Assembly (NCBI GenBank): GCA_003116975.1
Contig: BGKB01000028.1
Location: 62,001-126,000 of the forward strand
From: Aurantiochytrium sp. KH105
Taxonomy: Eukaryota; Sar; Bigyra; Thraustochytrida; Thraustochytriidae
Direction: 5' to 3'
Length of the DNA: 64,000 nt
Below are positions 18,318 through 27,457 of this stretch, in pieces; the stretch's first letter is position 1, and each line of letters opens with the position of its first letter. A model generated the notes under the pieces. That model was not told the origin of the DNA and did not search any database. It worked only from the letters and a program-made list of their open reading frames with translations. Made by a program: the position numbers and the translations under genes.

Positions 18318-19793
18318 ATGCACGGCGCGCGGGCCCTTGCGCGCGTAGCTCGTCGCGCGACGCACGTGCAGACTCAGCAGCTGGCACGCCGAGGCCTGGT
18401 CGTCGTCGCTGTCGCGGAACCTGCGCGCACGAGCGCGCTCGCCGCGGCGAGACCTGACACGCGGCGCACCATGGCATCCGAGACGGCAGCACAAGAGACG
18501 ACCTCGCCGCACGCCCAGAACGCGGCGGGGGCGGCGTTTGCGGCGGACGCGCCCGGCTGGAGATCCACCGAGGACGACGAAGATCTCGGCCCCATCTGCT
18601 GGCGCTGCAAAGGCACCAAGAAGAGCATTGTCAAGGTCAGCGTGGACCCGAACGAAAACAAGGCCAACGCTGCCGACGCTGCTGGTAACGACGACGACAA
18701 CAACGACGCCAAAACTTCACCACAAGAGGATGGAGAGGTCGATGCAGGAGTAAAGAACAAGAAAAAGAATAAGAAAAAGGGCAAGAAAAAACTCGTCGAG
18801 GTCACCTGCCGCGTGTGCGAAGGTGCCGGTCGCATCAAAAAGAAGCGAAAGGAGGTCCTTCACGCGAACCAGGCCGGCAAGACTAGTTCCCGCAAACGCA
18901 AGGTCCCCGATGATTGGGTGATCCCCGGCCCTGCGTCCAAGGGCGGCGTTGAGCCCGAGGCTGGCGAAGAAGTCTGCCATTTGCTCGGACATTGGCGCAT
19001 CTTCCAGCGCATCGGCGGCCATCGCTGGTCCACCGACGATCTTGTCACGGCCTGGGTTGCGGGCCGTGCGTGGCGTGAGGCGCAAAAGTCTGTCGCAGAA
19101 CCGCAGCAGCAGCCAGCGCACTGCCTCGATCTGGGCTGCGGCATTGGATCTGTGCTCATGATGGTGGCCTGGCAATTTACAGAGGCCCGCTGCCTCGGCG
19201 TCGAAGCGCAGGTGCGCAGCGCAACCATGGCGCGGCGGTCAATTGAATTTAATGGTTGTGCAGATCGCTGCCAGGTCGTGCAGGGCGACATCCGCGAGTA
19301 CGCAGACTTTGACAAGGCTGCCCCAGAGGGAAAATTTGATCTCGTAACAGGCACGCCGCCTTACTTTCCCGTCAACTACACCGAGGGTACGGGCGTGGCG
19401 ACCCCGGGCCTGGGCGGACTCCCCTCGTGCGAGCAGTCAGCGCCTGCCCGTTACGAGTTCCGCGGGGGTGTTGAGGCATACTGCGCCGCAGCACGTCCGC
19501 GCCTGCGTTCTCGCGATTCGCGTTTCGTCGTTTGCGAGGGCCTTCTTGGAGCCAACCACTCGCGCGTTCTCAAGGGTGCTAGTGAAAATGGGCTCGAGAT
19601 CCTGCAAAAAGTCTCGGTGCATGGCCGCGACGACAAGCCGGCGCTTTTTGCCGTCTATGTAATGCGTCTCGCTGACGAAAGCGGCTCCGACTCGCCTCCC
19701 ACGCAAGAAGAATCCCTCATCATTCGCTACAAAGGTGGCAAGCGTTCCGAGGCCTATGTATCCTTGATGGCGTCGCTCGGTATTCCTCCCTGA
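18318..19793 (+). CDS. TrmN6-like SAM-dependent methyltransferase with CxxC pairs
   Basis: The product is 491 residues. The first 50 are rich in Arg, Ala and Val without acids (MHGARALARVARRATHV), a likely mitochondrial presequence; M52 is an alternative cytosolic start. Two Cys pairs, CWRCKGT (94-97) and CRVCEGAG (164-167), resemble DnaJ-type CxxCxGxG units. A Lys-rich acidic linker separates them. The methyltransferase domain (about 220-470) has DLGCGIGS (271-278, SAM binding), an acidic VEAQ after strand 2 and GTPPYF (345-350). The last stands where tRNA1(Val) adenine-N6 methyltransferase TrmN6 has NPPYF; the Asn is Thr here. RNA N6-adenine methylation, perhaps of tRNA, is the inferred role. 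Confidence 0.78.
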   Translation: MHGARALARVARRATHVQTQQLARRGLVVVAVAEPARTSALAAARPDTRRTMASETAAQETTSPHAQNAAGAAFAADAPGWRSTEDDEDLGPICWRCKGTKKSIVKVSVDPNENKANAADAAGNDDDNNDAKTSPQEDGEVDAGVKNKKKNKKKGKKKLVEVTCRVCEGAGRIKKKRKEVLHANQAGKTSSRKRKVPDDWVIPGPASKGGVEPEAGEEVCHLLGHWRIFQRIGGHRWSTDDLVTAWVAGRAWREAQKSVAEPQQQPAHCLDLGCGIGSVLMMVAWQFTEARCLGVEAQVRSATMARRSIEFNGCADRCQVVQGDIREYADFDKAAPEGKFDLVTGTPPYFPVNYTEGTGVATPGLGGLPSCEQSAPARYEFRGGVEAYCAAARPRLRSRDSRFVVCEGLLGANHSRVLKGASENGLEILQKVSVHGRDDKPALFAVYVMRLADESGSDSPPTQEESLIIRYKGGKRSEAYVSLMASLGIPP

Positions 19794-20308
19794 TCATGAT
19801 TTCCATAGTCTATTTTTTCTTCTCCTGTGCAATGCGGAATCCAAACCTTGAAGATAAGAAGAAAAAAAAGACTCACGATGGCGTGGTTACGACGAAATGT
19901 GCCACACCTGCACAAACCAGATTTTTAAGGATCTCTTCTTCCCTTTACAGGACGTGTCGCTGGCTACGCGCAGGACACGACGTCAAAGACTCACATTGTG
20001 AGCATGCCGGCCCGTCGGACAATTTTTTTCCTTGTTCGTGCCTTCGACCCACGTTTTTCTCCCTCTCTCTCTCTCTCTCCGACTAACGCAACGTGACAAA
20101 ATGGTTCGCGATAACAACAGACCCACGAAAGAAGACTCGTAGTACGAGACGAACCCAGGCCAGTTTTTGCTTTCCTTGAGGATTGAGGAGGGGGATAGAA
20201 AGGCCACCCCTTGACTCCAAGATTACGAGTGCGATTGAGGGATTGAACGACAAAACCACCTCGTCGCGTCTCGAAGATCTGGAAAGTCAGTCGACGAGCA
20301 AGCTTGGC
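19794..20308. other. Intergenic region
   Basis: 3' flank of the TrmN6-like gene and upstream region of the RhoGEF gene, with a CT microsatellite near 20,061-20,079. The RhoGEF frame is open back to 20183 but has no ATG there. Confidence 0.5.
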
Positions 20309-21832
20309 ATGGGCGGCCACTCGGAGCAGGCGGAGCGCGCCGCGGATGCCGTGGCAGCGGCGCTGCGCAAGTTCGCGGCGGCCGCAGAGCTCGAGGAAAA
20401 ACTCGATGTGGACGCCCGCAAACGCGGCGACGCCGACGCCGTCTCGAACGACGCAGACGCCCTCGCCACGGCGGCGGGGGCCACCGACGCGTACATGGCA
20501 GCATGTGCCACGCTCATGGGCGTGCTACCCCAGTTTGCTGAAGCCAAAAAGACGCAGACCATGCTGTCGCAAAACATCCGCTTCATGATGGGCAGAATCG
20601 AGGCCCTCACAGAGCTGCAGCAGCGCGGAGGCAGCCGCTTTGCACGCAGCATCAAGGCGTCAGCCCACGACATCGAGATCCAGCGCGCACGTGCGCGACT
20701 CTCGCAGCCCACCGACAGCAACGAGGCCAAGCGCACGCGCGTGGCCCGCGAGATTCTCGAGACCGAGCGCTCATATGTCAAGGCGCTCGAGTCCCTGCAC
20801 AGATACTACATTGTCCCGCTGTGCGAGCCCCAGGCAGAGGGCATGGAACCCATTTTAGATGCTGTCCAGCGCACAAGTGTGTTTGGCAACGTTGAGGAAA
20901 TCATGGGCCTGGCGCACAGTTTCTTGCGCACTCTCGAGGCCAAAATTGAATCCTGGGGGCCCGAGCAAACTCTGGGCGATACCTTCAAGACGCACGCCAT
21001 GTTCTTCAAGATTTACGTCATGTACACTAATCAGTATCAGAGCGGCGTCAAGGAGGTGCTCAAGCTCCTCAAAGAAAACGAGCTCGCCAAACGGGTTGCC
21101 GAGCGCGCAGCCAGCGCCGGATGCCAAGATGTCTCCTCGCTCATGATCAATCCGATTCAACGTCTCCCGCGCTACGTTTTGTTGCTCAAAGAATTACGCA
21201 AACGAACACCAGATGCGCATCCGGATGCCTTGCTGCTCGAAAGCGCTTTGGCAGACATTCACGTCGTGGCCGACCACGTCAATGAGCGGCTCCGCAGCCA
21301 CGAGGAAAACGCCAAGGTTCTTGAGATTCAAAGCATGTTGTGGACTGCACGTCCGGGTGGCGTCCCGCTCACGCTTCTCGAGCCTGGTCGTTCTTTCGTG
21401 CGTGAGGGCAAGGCGCTCAAGATTCGCGCGACGGGGACGCTGCGCGAGGTCCATGTTTTCCTTTTTTCGGACATTCTTCTTTACTGCTCATCCTCGCGCA
21501 TGTGGCCTGGGCGCTACCACTATCACAATCATCTCTACTTTTGGGGCGCTTCCGAGGCCGAGCAAGAAGCGCGTGCTGGCGGGCTCGATCACCCGCGCGT
21601 CGCCTGCGCCTTCAAGGTCACGGCCGAGAACGCGGTGCGTATCTTCATTCCAGGATCTCTTCAGGAGCGGGACGCATGGATTCGCGACATCAACCGCTGC
21701 CGCGATCAAAAGCTTGAGCTTGACAAACGCAAGTCCATGAAACGCGTCTCTTTCGGCTCAAGTGCTTCCACGGCTTCTTCGCCGGTCACGCCGGAGGCGC
21801 GTAGAACCTCCTATTTTGGAGCTGCATCATAG
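20309..21832 (+). CDS. Rho guanine-nucleotide exchange factor (DH-PH)
   Basis: The product is 507 residues from the first in-frame ATG. A helical Ala/Glu-rich N-terminus (about 1-135) is followed by a Dbl-homology domain. CR1 reads REILETERSYVKALESL (about 146-162). CR3 reads SLMINPIQRLPRYVLLLKEL, the hallmark of DH domains. A pleckstrin-homology domain follows (about 355-480), with LREVHVFLFSDILLYC and a final helix at RDAWIRDINRC. DH domains load GTP onto Rho/Rac/Cdc42 GTPases, and PH domains place them at membranes. Targets here are probably Rho-family switches controlling actin. No RhoGAP, SH3 or other partner domain is present. Confidence 0.9.
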   Translation: MGGHSEQAERAADAVAAALRKFAAAAELEEKLDVDARKRGDADAVSNDADALATAAGATDAYMAACATLMGVLPQFAEAKKTQTMLSQNIRFMMGRIEALTELQQRGGSRFARSIKASAHDIEIQRARARLSQPTDSNEAKRTRVAREILETERSYVKALESLHRYYIVPLCEPQAEGMEPILDAVQRTSVFGNVEEIMGLAHSFLRTLEAKIESWGPEQTLGDTFKTHAMFFKIYVMYTNQYQSGVKEVLKLLKENELAKRVAERAASAGCQDVSSLMINPIQRLPRYVLLLKELRKRTPDAHPDALLLESALADIHVVADHVNERLRSHEENAKVLEIQSMLWTARPGGVPLTLLEPGRSFVREGKALKIRATGTLREVHVFLFSDILLYCSSSRMWPGRYHYHNHLYFWGASEAEQEARAGGLDHPRVACAFKVTAENAVRIFIPGSLQERDAWIRDINRCRDQKLELDKRKSMKRVSFGSSASTASSPVTPEARRTSYFGAAS

Positions 21833-22165
21833 AAAGTATTCCATACCAAACCCTTCTGTTTTATATAACTTTTGACGGCGCCTGCTTTTGGCGCATCCGG
21901 CACATCTTCTTTGCGCTCGTCTTTCGTATCATGAACCATCATCTCGGTGGCCAAGTCTCGTCCAGGTCTGCCAGTCCATGCGCCTGTTCGCGGGAGCTAG
22001 CTTCTTGGCCTCCCTCGTGCTTGTTTCTTCGCCTGGCTGGCTGCCCAGACGATCGCACTAATGTGACAGCGAGTGAAGACCAAACCCGGGCCACGCCAAG
22101 CCACCGTGTGCCCCCAGGCAAACCACAACGCCGCGGCGCGTGCGAGCGGGGCCGAGACTGGCAGC
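21833..22165. other. Intergenic region
   Basis: A short spacer between the RhoGEF stop and the SerRS ATG. The SerRS frame is open back to a GTG at 22073. Confidence 0.5.
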
Positions 22166-23647
22166 ATGATCTCCGCAGCTGCAGCGGCAGCGCGGCGGGC
22201 GCATGGACGATCTCCCCGCCTGGCGCCCGCGTTCCCCGTAAGCGCAAGCCGGCTGCTGAGCAGCACCGCCGTGCGTCCGCGCGTGGACTTCGAGAGGCTC
22301 GTGGGTGGCCATGCGGACCTCGTGCAGGAGATGACGGAGCGCTTCCCGGCCTCGGACGAGGCCCAAAACAGAATGCAGGTAGAGGAGATTGTGCAGCTGC
22401 GCTCGCGACAACTGGAGCTCCTCCGGGACGCGCAGGAGCTTCGCAAGGAGCGAAACGAGGTCGCCAAGGCCAGCAAGGGCGCCAAGGGCAAGCCGCCCAG
22501 CAAGGAGACCATCCAACGCGGCCGCGAGCTCAAGGAAGAAATTGCGCGCATCGAAGGCGATCTCGACGAGGTCCAGCGTGGCATCGATGACAAGGCTCTT
22601 CATTTGCCAAATTGGCTCGACGCATCCGGCCCGCGCCGCGGTACCACCGCGGCCGCCACAGGCCTCCCCGAAGAGGACAACGGCGAGGGCGTCGTGGTCC
22701 GCCAAGCCGAGACGCCTCTGCCAACCTACAACTTCGACATTCAGGACCACATGACTCTTGGGGAAAGTCTCGACATTATCGACTTCAAGGCGCCAGTGCT
22801 GACGTCAGGGCCGCGCTTCGTTTCGCTCAAGAACGAGGGAGCTCTTCTCGAGCTGGCGCTGGCGCAGTGGATTCTAGGAAAGCTTCACCGAGAGCTGGGA
22901 TTCTCGCCGACGCTCACCCCCGATCTCGTCAATCGCTCCGTTCTTGAGGCGTGCGGCTTTCAGCCGCGCGACGACTCCTCGCACGTGTACCACGTGTACA
23001 ATCAGACGCCCGACCACAAGGATGCCAATCTCTGTCTTGCGGGAACCTCCGAGGTTGCTCTCGCAGGCTCGCGCATGGGCAAGCTCTACCGTTCGGGTCT
23101 CCCTGAGCGTCTCGCGGGATTTAGCCACTGCTTCCGCGCGGAAGCGGGCGGCGGTGGCGCGGCCTCCCGCGGCTTGTACCGGCTGCATCAGTTCAGCAAA
23201 GCAGAAATGTTTGTCTTTTGCCATCCGAACGAATCTGCCGAGGAGCTCGACCGTCTCGTAGCCATCCAAGAGTCCATTTGCGACGAGTTGGGCCTTCACT
23301 GGCGCACCGTGGACATGTACCCAGACGAACTCGGCAATCCGGCTGCTAGGAAATATGATGTTCAGGTCTATATGCCATCGCGCGGTTCCTTTGGCGAGGT
23401 GGCCTCGCTTTCGAACTGCACCGACTTTCAGTCGCGTCGTCTTGACATTCGCTACGTCGACGGTGACGATCGCGGATTTGTCCATACCCTCAACGGCACG
23501 GCTCTGGCCGTCCCGCGTGTCATTCTTGCGCTGCTCGAGACGCACCAGCAGCCCGACGGGACGGTGCGCCTCCCGGACTGCCTTGGCGCAATTTTCCCTT
23601 CCTTGGTTCTCGGGCCCAAGTCTTCTCCATCACCAGCAGCAGCATGA
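22166..23647 (+). CDS. Seryl-tRNA synthetase, probably mitochondrial
   Basis: The product is 493 residues. The N-terminus (MISAAAAAARRAHG, then LLSSTAVRPRV) is a typical mitochondrial presequence. The tRNA-binding coiled coil follows (about 75-150: LRSRQLELLRDAQELRKERNE). The class II catalytic core has the SerRS TxE loop (AGTSEVAL), motif 2 (GLYRLHQFSKAEMF), the SNCTDFQSRRLDIRY segment and motif 3 (HTLNGTALAVPRVILALLE). The enzyme charges tRNA-Ser with serine. The presequence, and the bacterial-like motif spelling, favour the organellar copy; dual use in the cytosol cannot be excluded. The ATG at 22166 is chosen because the upstream extension to the GTG at 22073 spoils the presequence. Confidence 0.92.
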   Translation: MISAAAAAARRAHGRSPRLAPAFPVSASRLLSSTAVRPRVDFERLVGGHADLVQEMTERFPASDEAQNRMQVEEIVQLRSRQLELLRDAQELRKERNEVAKASKGAKGKPPSKETIQRGRELKEEIARIEGDLDEVQRGIDDKALHLPNWLDASGPRRGTTAAATGLPEEDNGEGVVVRQAETPLPTYNFDIQDHMTLGESLDIIDFKAPVLTSGPRFVSLKNEGALLELALAQWILGKLHRELGFSPTLTPDLVNRSVLEACGFQPRDDSSHVYHVYNQTPDHKDANLCLAGTSEVALAGSRMGKLYRSGLPERLAGFSHCFRAEAGGGGAASRGLYRLHQFSKAEMFVFCHPNESAEELDRLVAIQESICDELGLHWRTVDMYPDELGNPAARKYDVQVYMPSRGSFGEVASLSNCTDFQSRRLDIRYVDGDDRGFVHTLNGTALAVPRVILALLETHQQPDGTVRLPDCLGAIFPSLVLGPKSSPSPAAA

Positions 23648-24065
23648 CCGACCAAAAGGGCCTGAGCGACCCAAAGGGCGGGCCTCCAGATCGAACCTAG
23701 CTGCCGGGCCGCGAGCATTCATTCTATAGCGAACACAGTCTCTGCGGCCTTGCTCCGACTCTCCGTCGAAGGGCCTCTTGACCATCGAATCATCAATCGA
23801 ATCTTTCCTTCGTATTGCTTTGCTTTGCTTTGCTTTGCTTTGCTTTGCATACATGCGACCTTTCCTTTTACATGCGACCTTTTCACGCGCATCGTTCCCT
23901 GCGACCCAGCTCGTGGCGCGGCCCTTTGGACGGCCTGCAGAGCTCCGCCCTCTCGTGTCGCTACGCCTGCGCATCTCTGGCTCATGGCGCGGTGGCGCGG
24001 TAGCGCGGTGGCTTCTCTCCTTTGTCGCCTCGCTCGTGCCTCTGTGTAGGCACGCGCCGCGTCGA
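23648..24065. other. Upstream region of the metallophosphatase gene
   Basis: It contains a CTTTG pentanucleotide tract at 23816-23848. The phosphatase frame stays open through most of it (from 23778), and an ATG at 23853 is an alternative start. Confidence 0.5.
23816..23848 (+). repeat. CTTTG pentanucleotide tract
   Basis: About six tandem units of TTTGC/CTTTG upstream of the phosphatase start. Confidence 0.9.
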
Positions 24066-26762
24066 ATGAACGTGCCAGTTGGTCCCTCCTTGCGACCCTG
24101 GGCCGGAATCTCGGTGCAGCCCGCACAGGACGCGGTGCACAAATCATCAGATTACACAAAGGTGCTTCCGGTGCTGGTACGCAAAATATGCGCCCTCGTC
24201 CTGGAACCTCGAGTGTCGATCAAGGTGACGAAGACGGGGAAAGGTGGTGATCAAATGACCACGTCCACCACTGCTGATTCGCCGTTGCCTTTTCGCCACG
24301 ACGCACCAGTCCCGGAAAGCAGGCAAAAAGAGATTCACCACGTCGTCGGCCAAGCAAGAAGACGAAGCAGGTGGCCCAGCCTGGTGAGGAGCGAGTCTCT
24401 GGGGATAAAAAAGCATCGTCGCGGCGAACTTAAAGACAAGCTGCTGCAGAACTGCAAAAGCAGCAAGGGGCGAGCGCCCAGAACAATGGCCAAGCAGGAT
24501 AATTTGAATGTGCAGGTGGTTACGGACGCGATGGGCAAGGAGGAGGAAGAGGAGAATACACATGAGAAGGAGGAAAGGGTGCCAGAGGAAGAGAATGCTC
24601 GTCTCTACGCAAATCGACCCATTTGGCTCGAAGTCATGAACCCGAACTGCAGCGAATGGAAAGTTGTAATGCTGCGATGTGGTGGTATTTGCGCCGTTTT
24701 TATCTGCCTCTTGGCAATCGGCTTCAAGGGTCTCCACGGGGACGCGGTCTGGGCTGTTGGTCTTGCCTCAGTTTTATCGCCGCTTCTCCTACGTGCCTAT
24801 GTTTTCCTTCTCGAGACACTTATGCCTGACGCAGCTCGAAGGAAACAATTGCAAGGACATTACTCTATGGTAGCGTGGCTTGGCTACACATTCATGATGC
24901 AATATGCCTACGAAGGCTTGGTGGCCGCATTCGGATGGACGGACGCCGATGCACGGCAACTCAGTAGCATCCGTACCCAGGCACAAGTTCACGATGAAAG
25001 AACGACTGCCGAATTCGATGACCAAGGCCGATTTTTCTTTGACTTTCTCGCAGATACAGGCGATGGCTTTGACTCGAGCTACTTGGTTGCCTCGCTGCTT
25101 GCTCAAGACAGCATCGAGGTCGAGGAACGCGCTGTTGGGGCGCCACCCACCAAGGTGACCTTGCCTCGTGCGCAAGTCGTAGTTCAGGGTGGGGATATCT
25201 GCTATCCGATCTTCACAGAAAGAAACTTCCACTATCGATTTGCCCAGCCGTTTGCCTGGGCATTTCCCGAAGCTGCAAGTCGTGGAGAGTCCATGTATCT
25301 TGCTGCTGGCAACCACGAATACATTGACGGTCTCATTGGCTATCGCAAGTATCTCTTGTCTCGCGATGCAATCGGAGGCTGGAAGCTTCCGCAACACGGA
25401 TCATACTTTGCAATACGGCTTCCACGAGACTGGATTCTCTTTGTAGTGGATCTTGGACCCGAACCAGAGGACATTGATGATTATCAACGCGAGTGGTTCG
25501 ACAGCATCGAACTCGGTGTCAACGAGCGCATCATCATGATTTATCACGTGCCAGAGTGGATAAAAAATGCTGCTCTCGGCTATCGCGCCATGCCTAACCT
25601 CCGTGAATGGCGCAAGAGCCTTGGAGACCGTGTGCGAGCCGTCCTTGCAGGGGACTTGCACTACTACCGGCGCATGGAAGAGGTATCCGTCGACGATGAG
25701 GATCGCGCTTATGAAATGCAGCCAGCAGAGCGTCTTGACAGCACCATGAGCGATCCTCGAGACGCAATTGCAACGCAGGACACAGAAGCGCAGCTCAAAG
25801 ACCCATCATTCTCGCTCGCGAGCAACAGGACCGAGGACGGTGCCCTGCCCATCAACTGCGTTGAGACATCGGCTCGTCAGTTCTACGTGGCTGGCCATGG
25901 CGGCGCCTTCAATCACGGAACGCATTTTCCGCGCGTCGAGCGTCTTCCTCTCTTGAGTCGGCCCGGCCGAGCAGTGGAGACACGCTGCGATTTTCCTGCG
26001 CCATCGGTCTCACAGAGGCGCTGGGACGAAACGTGGATTTTCATGTTCTGGCGGACCTCCAATTTTGTGTATCTTCGCTTTATTGCCGCTACGTACATGT
26101 GCATGTTCTTTGGTGTTTATCCTAGCGTATTTTCGGCTGAGGCCTTCGCTAAGTCGGGATTCGCGTCTTTCGAAGTCTTTGTGCTGCGACGCAGCATGTT
26201 CACGGCAGTCACATCAGGTTTCCTTTATCCTCCGGTGGTTATCTTTCTCATCATGTCTTGGATTTTGACCACGTCCAACTATGAACTGCGCTCGCTACAA
26301 GCATACGCGTCTGCATTCGTTCTCATGATGCTGCACGTCGGTCTGCAAGGCTGCTCGGCATGCTGGGCTCGGGCGTTGCTTGACCTCGCTGCGATGACCA
26401 TTGTTGGAACCGCTGAACTTTCATGGCCTGGGACGCTTGCATACTGTGTCGTCACAAACATAATCATGTACATGATTGGCTTTGTGCTTGGCGGTCTTAT
26501 TACGACCGTGTATTTTGCATTGGCAGTCAGCTGGTTCTCGTGGCACTATAATGAGGCGCTTAGTTTGATTCAGATTGAGGACTTTAAGGGGTTTCTTCGT
26601 ATTGCCATTCGTGAGGATGGCGCCCTTGAAATCTACACAATTGTCACGGACAAGACGCCCAAGCAGTGGACGTTGAATCCTAATGAGCAGGGCCCGCGAT
26701 TCATTTCAGATGAAATACACCCCTACCTTCTTGAAAAGGTTACGCTTACACATGACCCATAG
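24066..26762 (+). CDS. Membrane-bound calcineurin-like metallophosphatase
   Basis: The product is 898 residues from this ATG. ATGs at 23853 and 24486 are alternatives; 24486 has the best context. After a charged N-terminus there are about three membrane helices (about 198-290: GGICAVFICLLAIGF, AVGLASVLSPLLLRAYVFLL). The phosphatase domain follows with DTGDGFDSSY, VVQGGDICYP, AAGNHEYIDG and AVLAGDLHYYRR, and perhaps YVAGHGGAF. These carry the Asp, Asn and His ligands of a two-metal centre. The DTGDGFD-GGD-GNHEYIDG spelling matches a poorly studied family also found in bacteria. About six more helices (about 668-832) and a cytosolic tail follow. The substrate is unknown. The topology suggests action at the plasma membrane or endomembranes. 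Confidence 0.82.
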   Translation: MNVPVGPSLRPWAGISVQPAQDAVHKSSDYTKVLPVLVRKICALVLEPRVSIKVTKTGKGGDQMTTSTTADSPLPFRHDAPVPESRQKEIHHVVGQARRRSRWPSLVRSESLGIKKHRRGELKDKLLQNCKSSKGRAPRTMAKQDNLNVQVVTDAMGKEEEEENTHEKEERVPEEENARLYANRPIWLEVMNPNCSEWKVVMLRCGGICAVFICLLAIGFKGLHGDAVWAVGLASVLSPLLLRAYVFLLETLMPDAARRKQLQGHYSMVAWLGYTFMMQYAYEGLVAAFGWTDADARQLSSIRTQAQVHDERTTAEFDDQGRFFFDFLADTGDGFDSSYLVASLLAQDSIEVEERAVGAPPTKVTLPRAQVVVQGGDICYPIFTERNFHYRFAQPFAWAFPEAASRGESMYLAAGNHEYIDGLIGYRKYLLSRDAIGGWKLPQHGSYFAIRLPRDWILFVVDLGPEPEDIDDYQREWFDSIELGVNERIIMIYHVPEWIKNAALGYRAMPNLREWRKSLGDRVRAVLAGDLHYYRRMEEVSVDDEDRAYEMQPAERLDSTMSDPRDAIATQDTEAQLKDPSFSLASNRTEDGALPINCVETSARQFYVAGHGGAFNHGTHFPRVERLPLLSRPGRAVETRCDFPAPSVSQRRWDETWIFMFWRTSNFVYLRFIAATYMCMFFGVYPSVFSAEAFAKSGFASFEVFVLRRSMFTAVTSGFLYPPVVIFLIMSWILTTSNYELRSLQAYASAFVLMMLHVGLQGCSACWARALLDLAAMTIVGTAELSWPGTLAYCVVTNIIMYMIGFVLGGLITTVYFALAVSWFSWHYNEALSLIQIEDFKGFLRIAIREDGALEIYTIVTDKTPKQWTLNPNEQGPRFISDEIHPYLLEKVTLTHDP

Positions 26763-27457
26763 CTATACATGAATTTGACTGGATCATGGAAAACAAGGCT
26801 CATCTGCAGAAAAGGCAAATTTTCAACGTACGAATTAATTGGTTGCTTGGGAGGGCAAACTTGGAGCATTAGCACATCAGGGCAAAACATGCTGTTTCTG
26901 TAAGTGTGACAAGCTTCAAGCAATGATTGCAAAATGGTACGAAGCCCCAGGATTAAGAATCCGAGAAATGCATCAAATTCTCCCCCTGCGTGGTACAAAA
27001 GACCCTGCGTGCCAAATGCTCGAATTTTTATAGTAAATTGCTCAGCTTTTGAGATTGCGGATGCACTCTTGTTCCTGTTGCCCCGTTGTGCCAAAAAGTA
27101 GACGCTTCGGCGCGTACAAAGTAGTGTCGAAATATCCCATGAAACGTGGTAGAAAAAATTGTAAAAGTCTTGACTGTGAGTCTAATATTTTCCCGGGTCA
27201 TTTGATCAATTTATGGCATCGCAACGCGACTGCCTTGGGCCGTTCAGAACCCCAGCCCAAGAATGGAAAAAGTATCTTCTTGTGAAAAGCAACGTGTGAG
27301 AGAGAGAAAAACAAAGGAAGAGAAAAAGAAAAAGGAGGCGTCGGTCGATGCGGCACAGAGTGCTAATAGGCGTGGCAGCGCAACAGAGGGTTTGAGTTCA
27401 TGGAAATTCTTTGCCTGTATGCCTCGGCTCGGCAGGCTCAGCTTTATAGGATCAAGT
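26763..27457. other. Intergenic region, convergent gene ends
   Basis: It lies between the phosphatase and the MDR oxidoreductase. It is more AT-rich than its surroundings. I looked for tRNA or spliceosomal RNA signatures and saw none. Confidence 0.5.

Noticed and set aside
23778..24065. Extended N-terminus of the metallophosphatase from a TTG
   Set aside because: No ATG at that position, and the stretch is a CTTTG repeat. The next ATG at 23853 is possible, but the segment to 24065 looks like leader.
26763..27457. AT-richer spacer as a possible tRNA or snRNA gene
   Set aside because: No TTCGA arm, Sm-site context or U1/U2/U5/U6 core words were found by eye on either strand.
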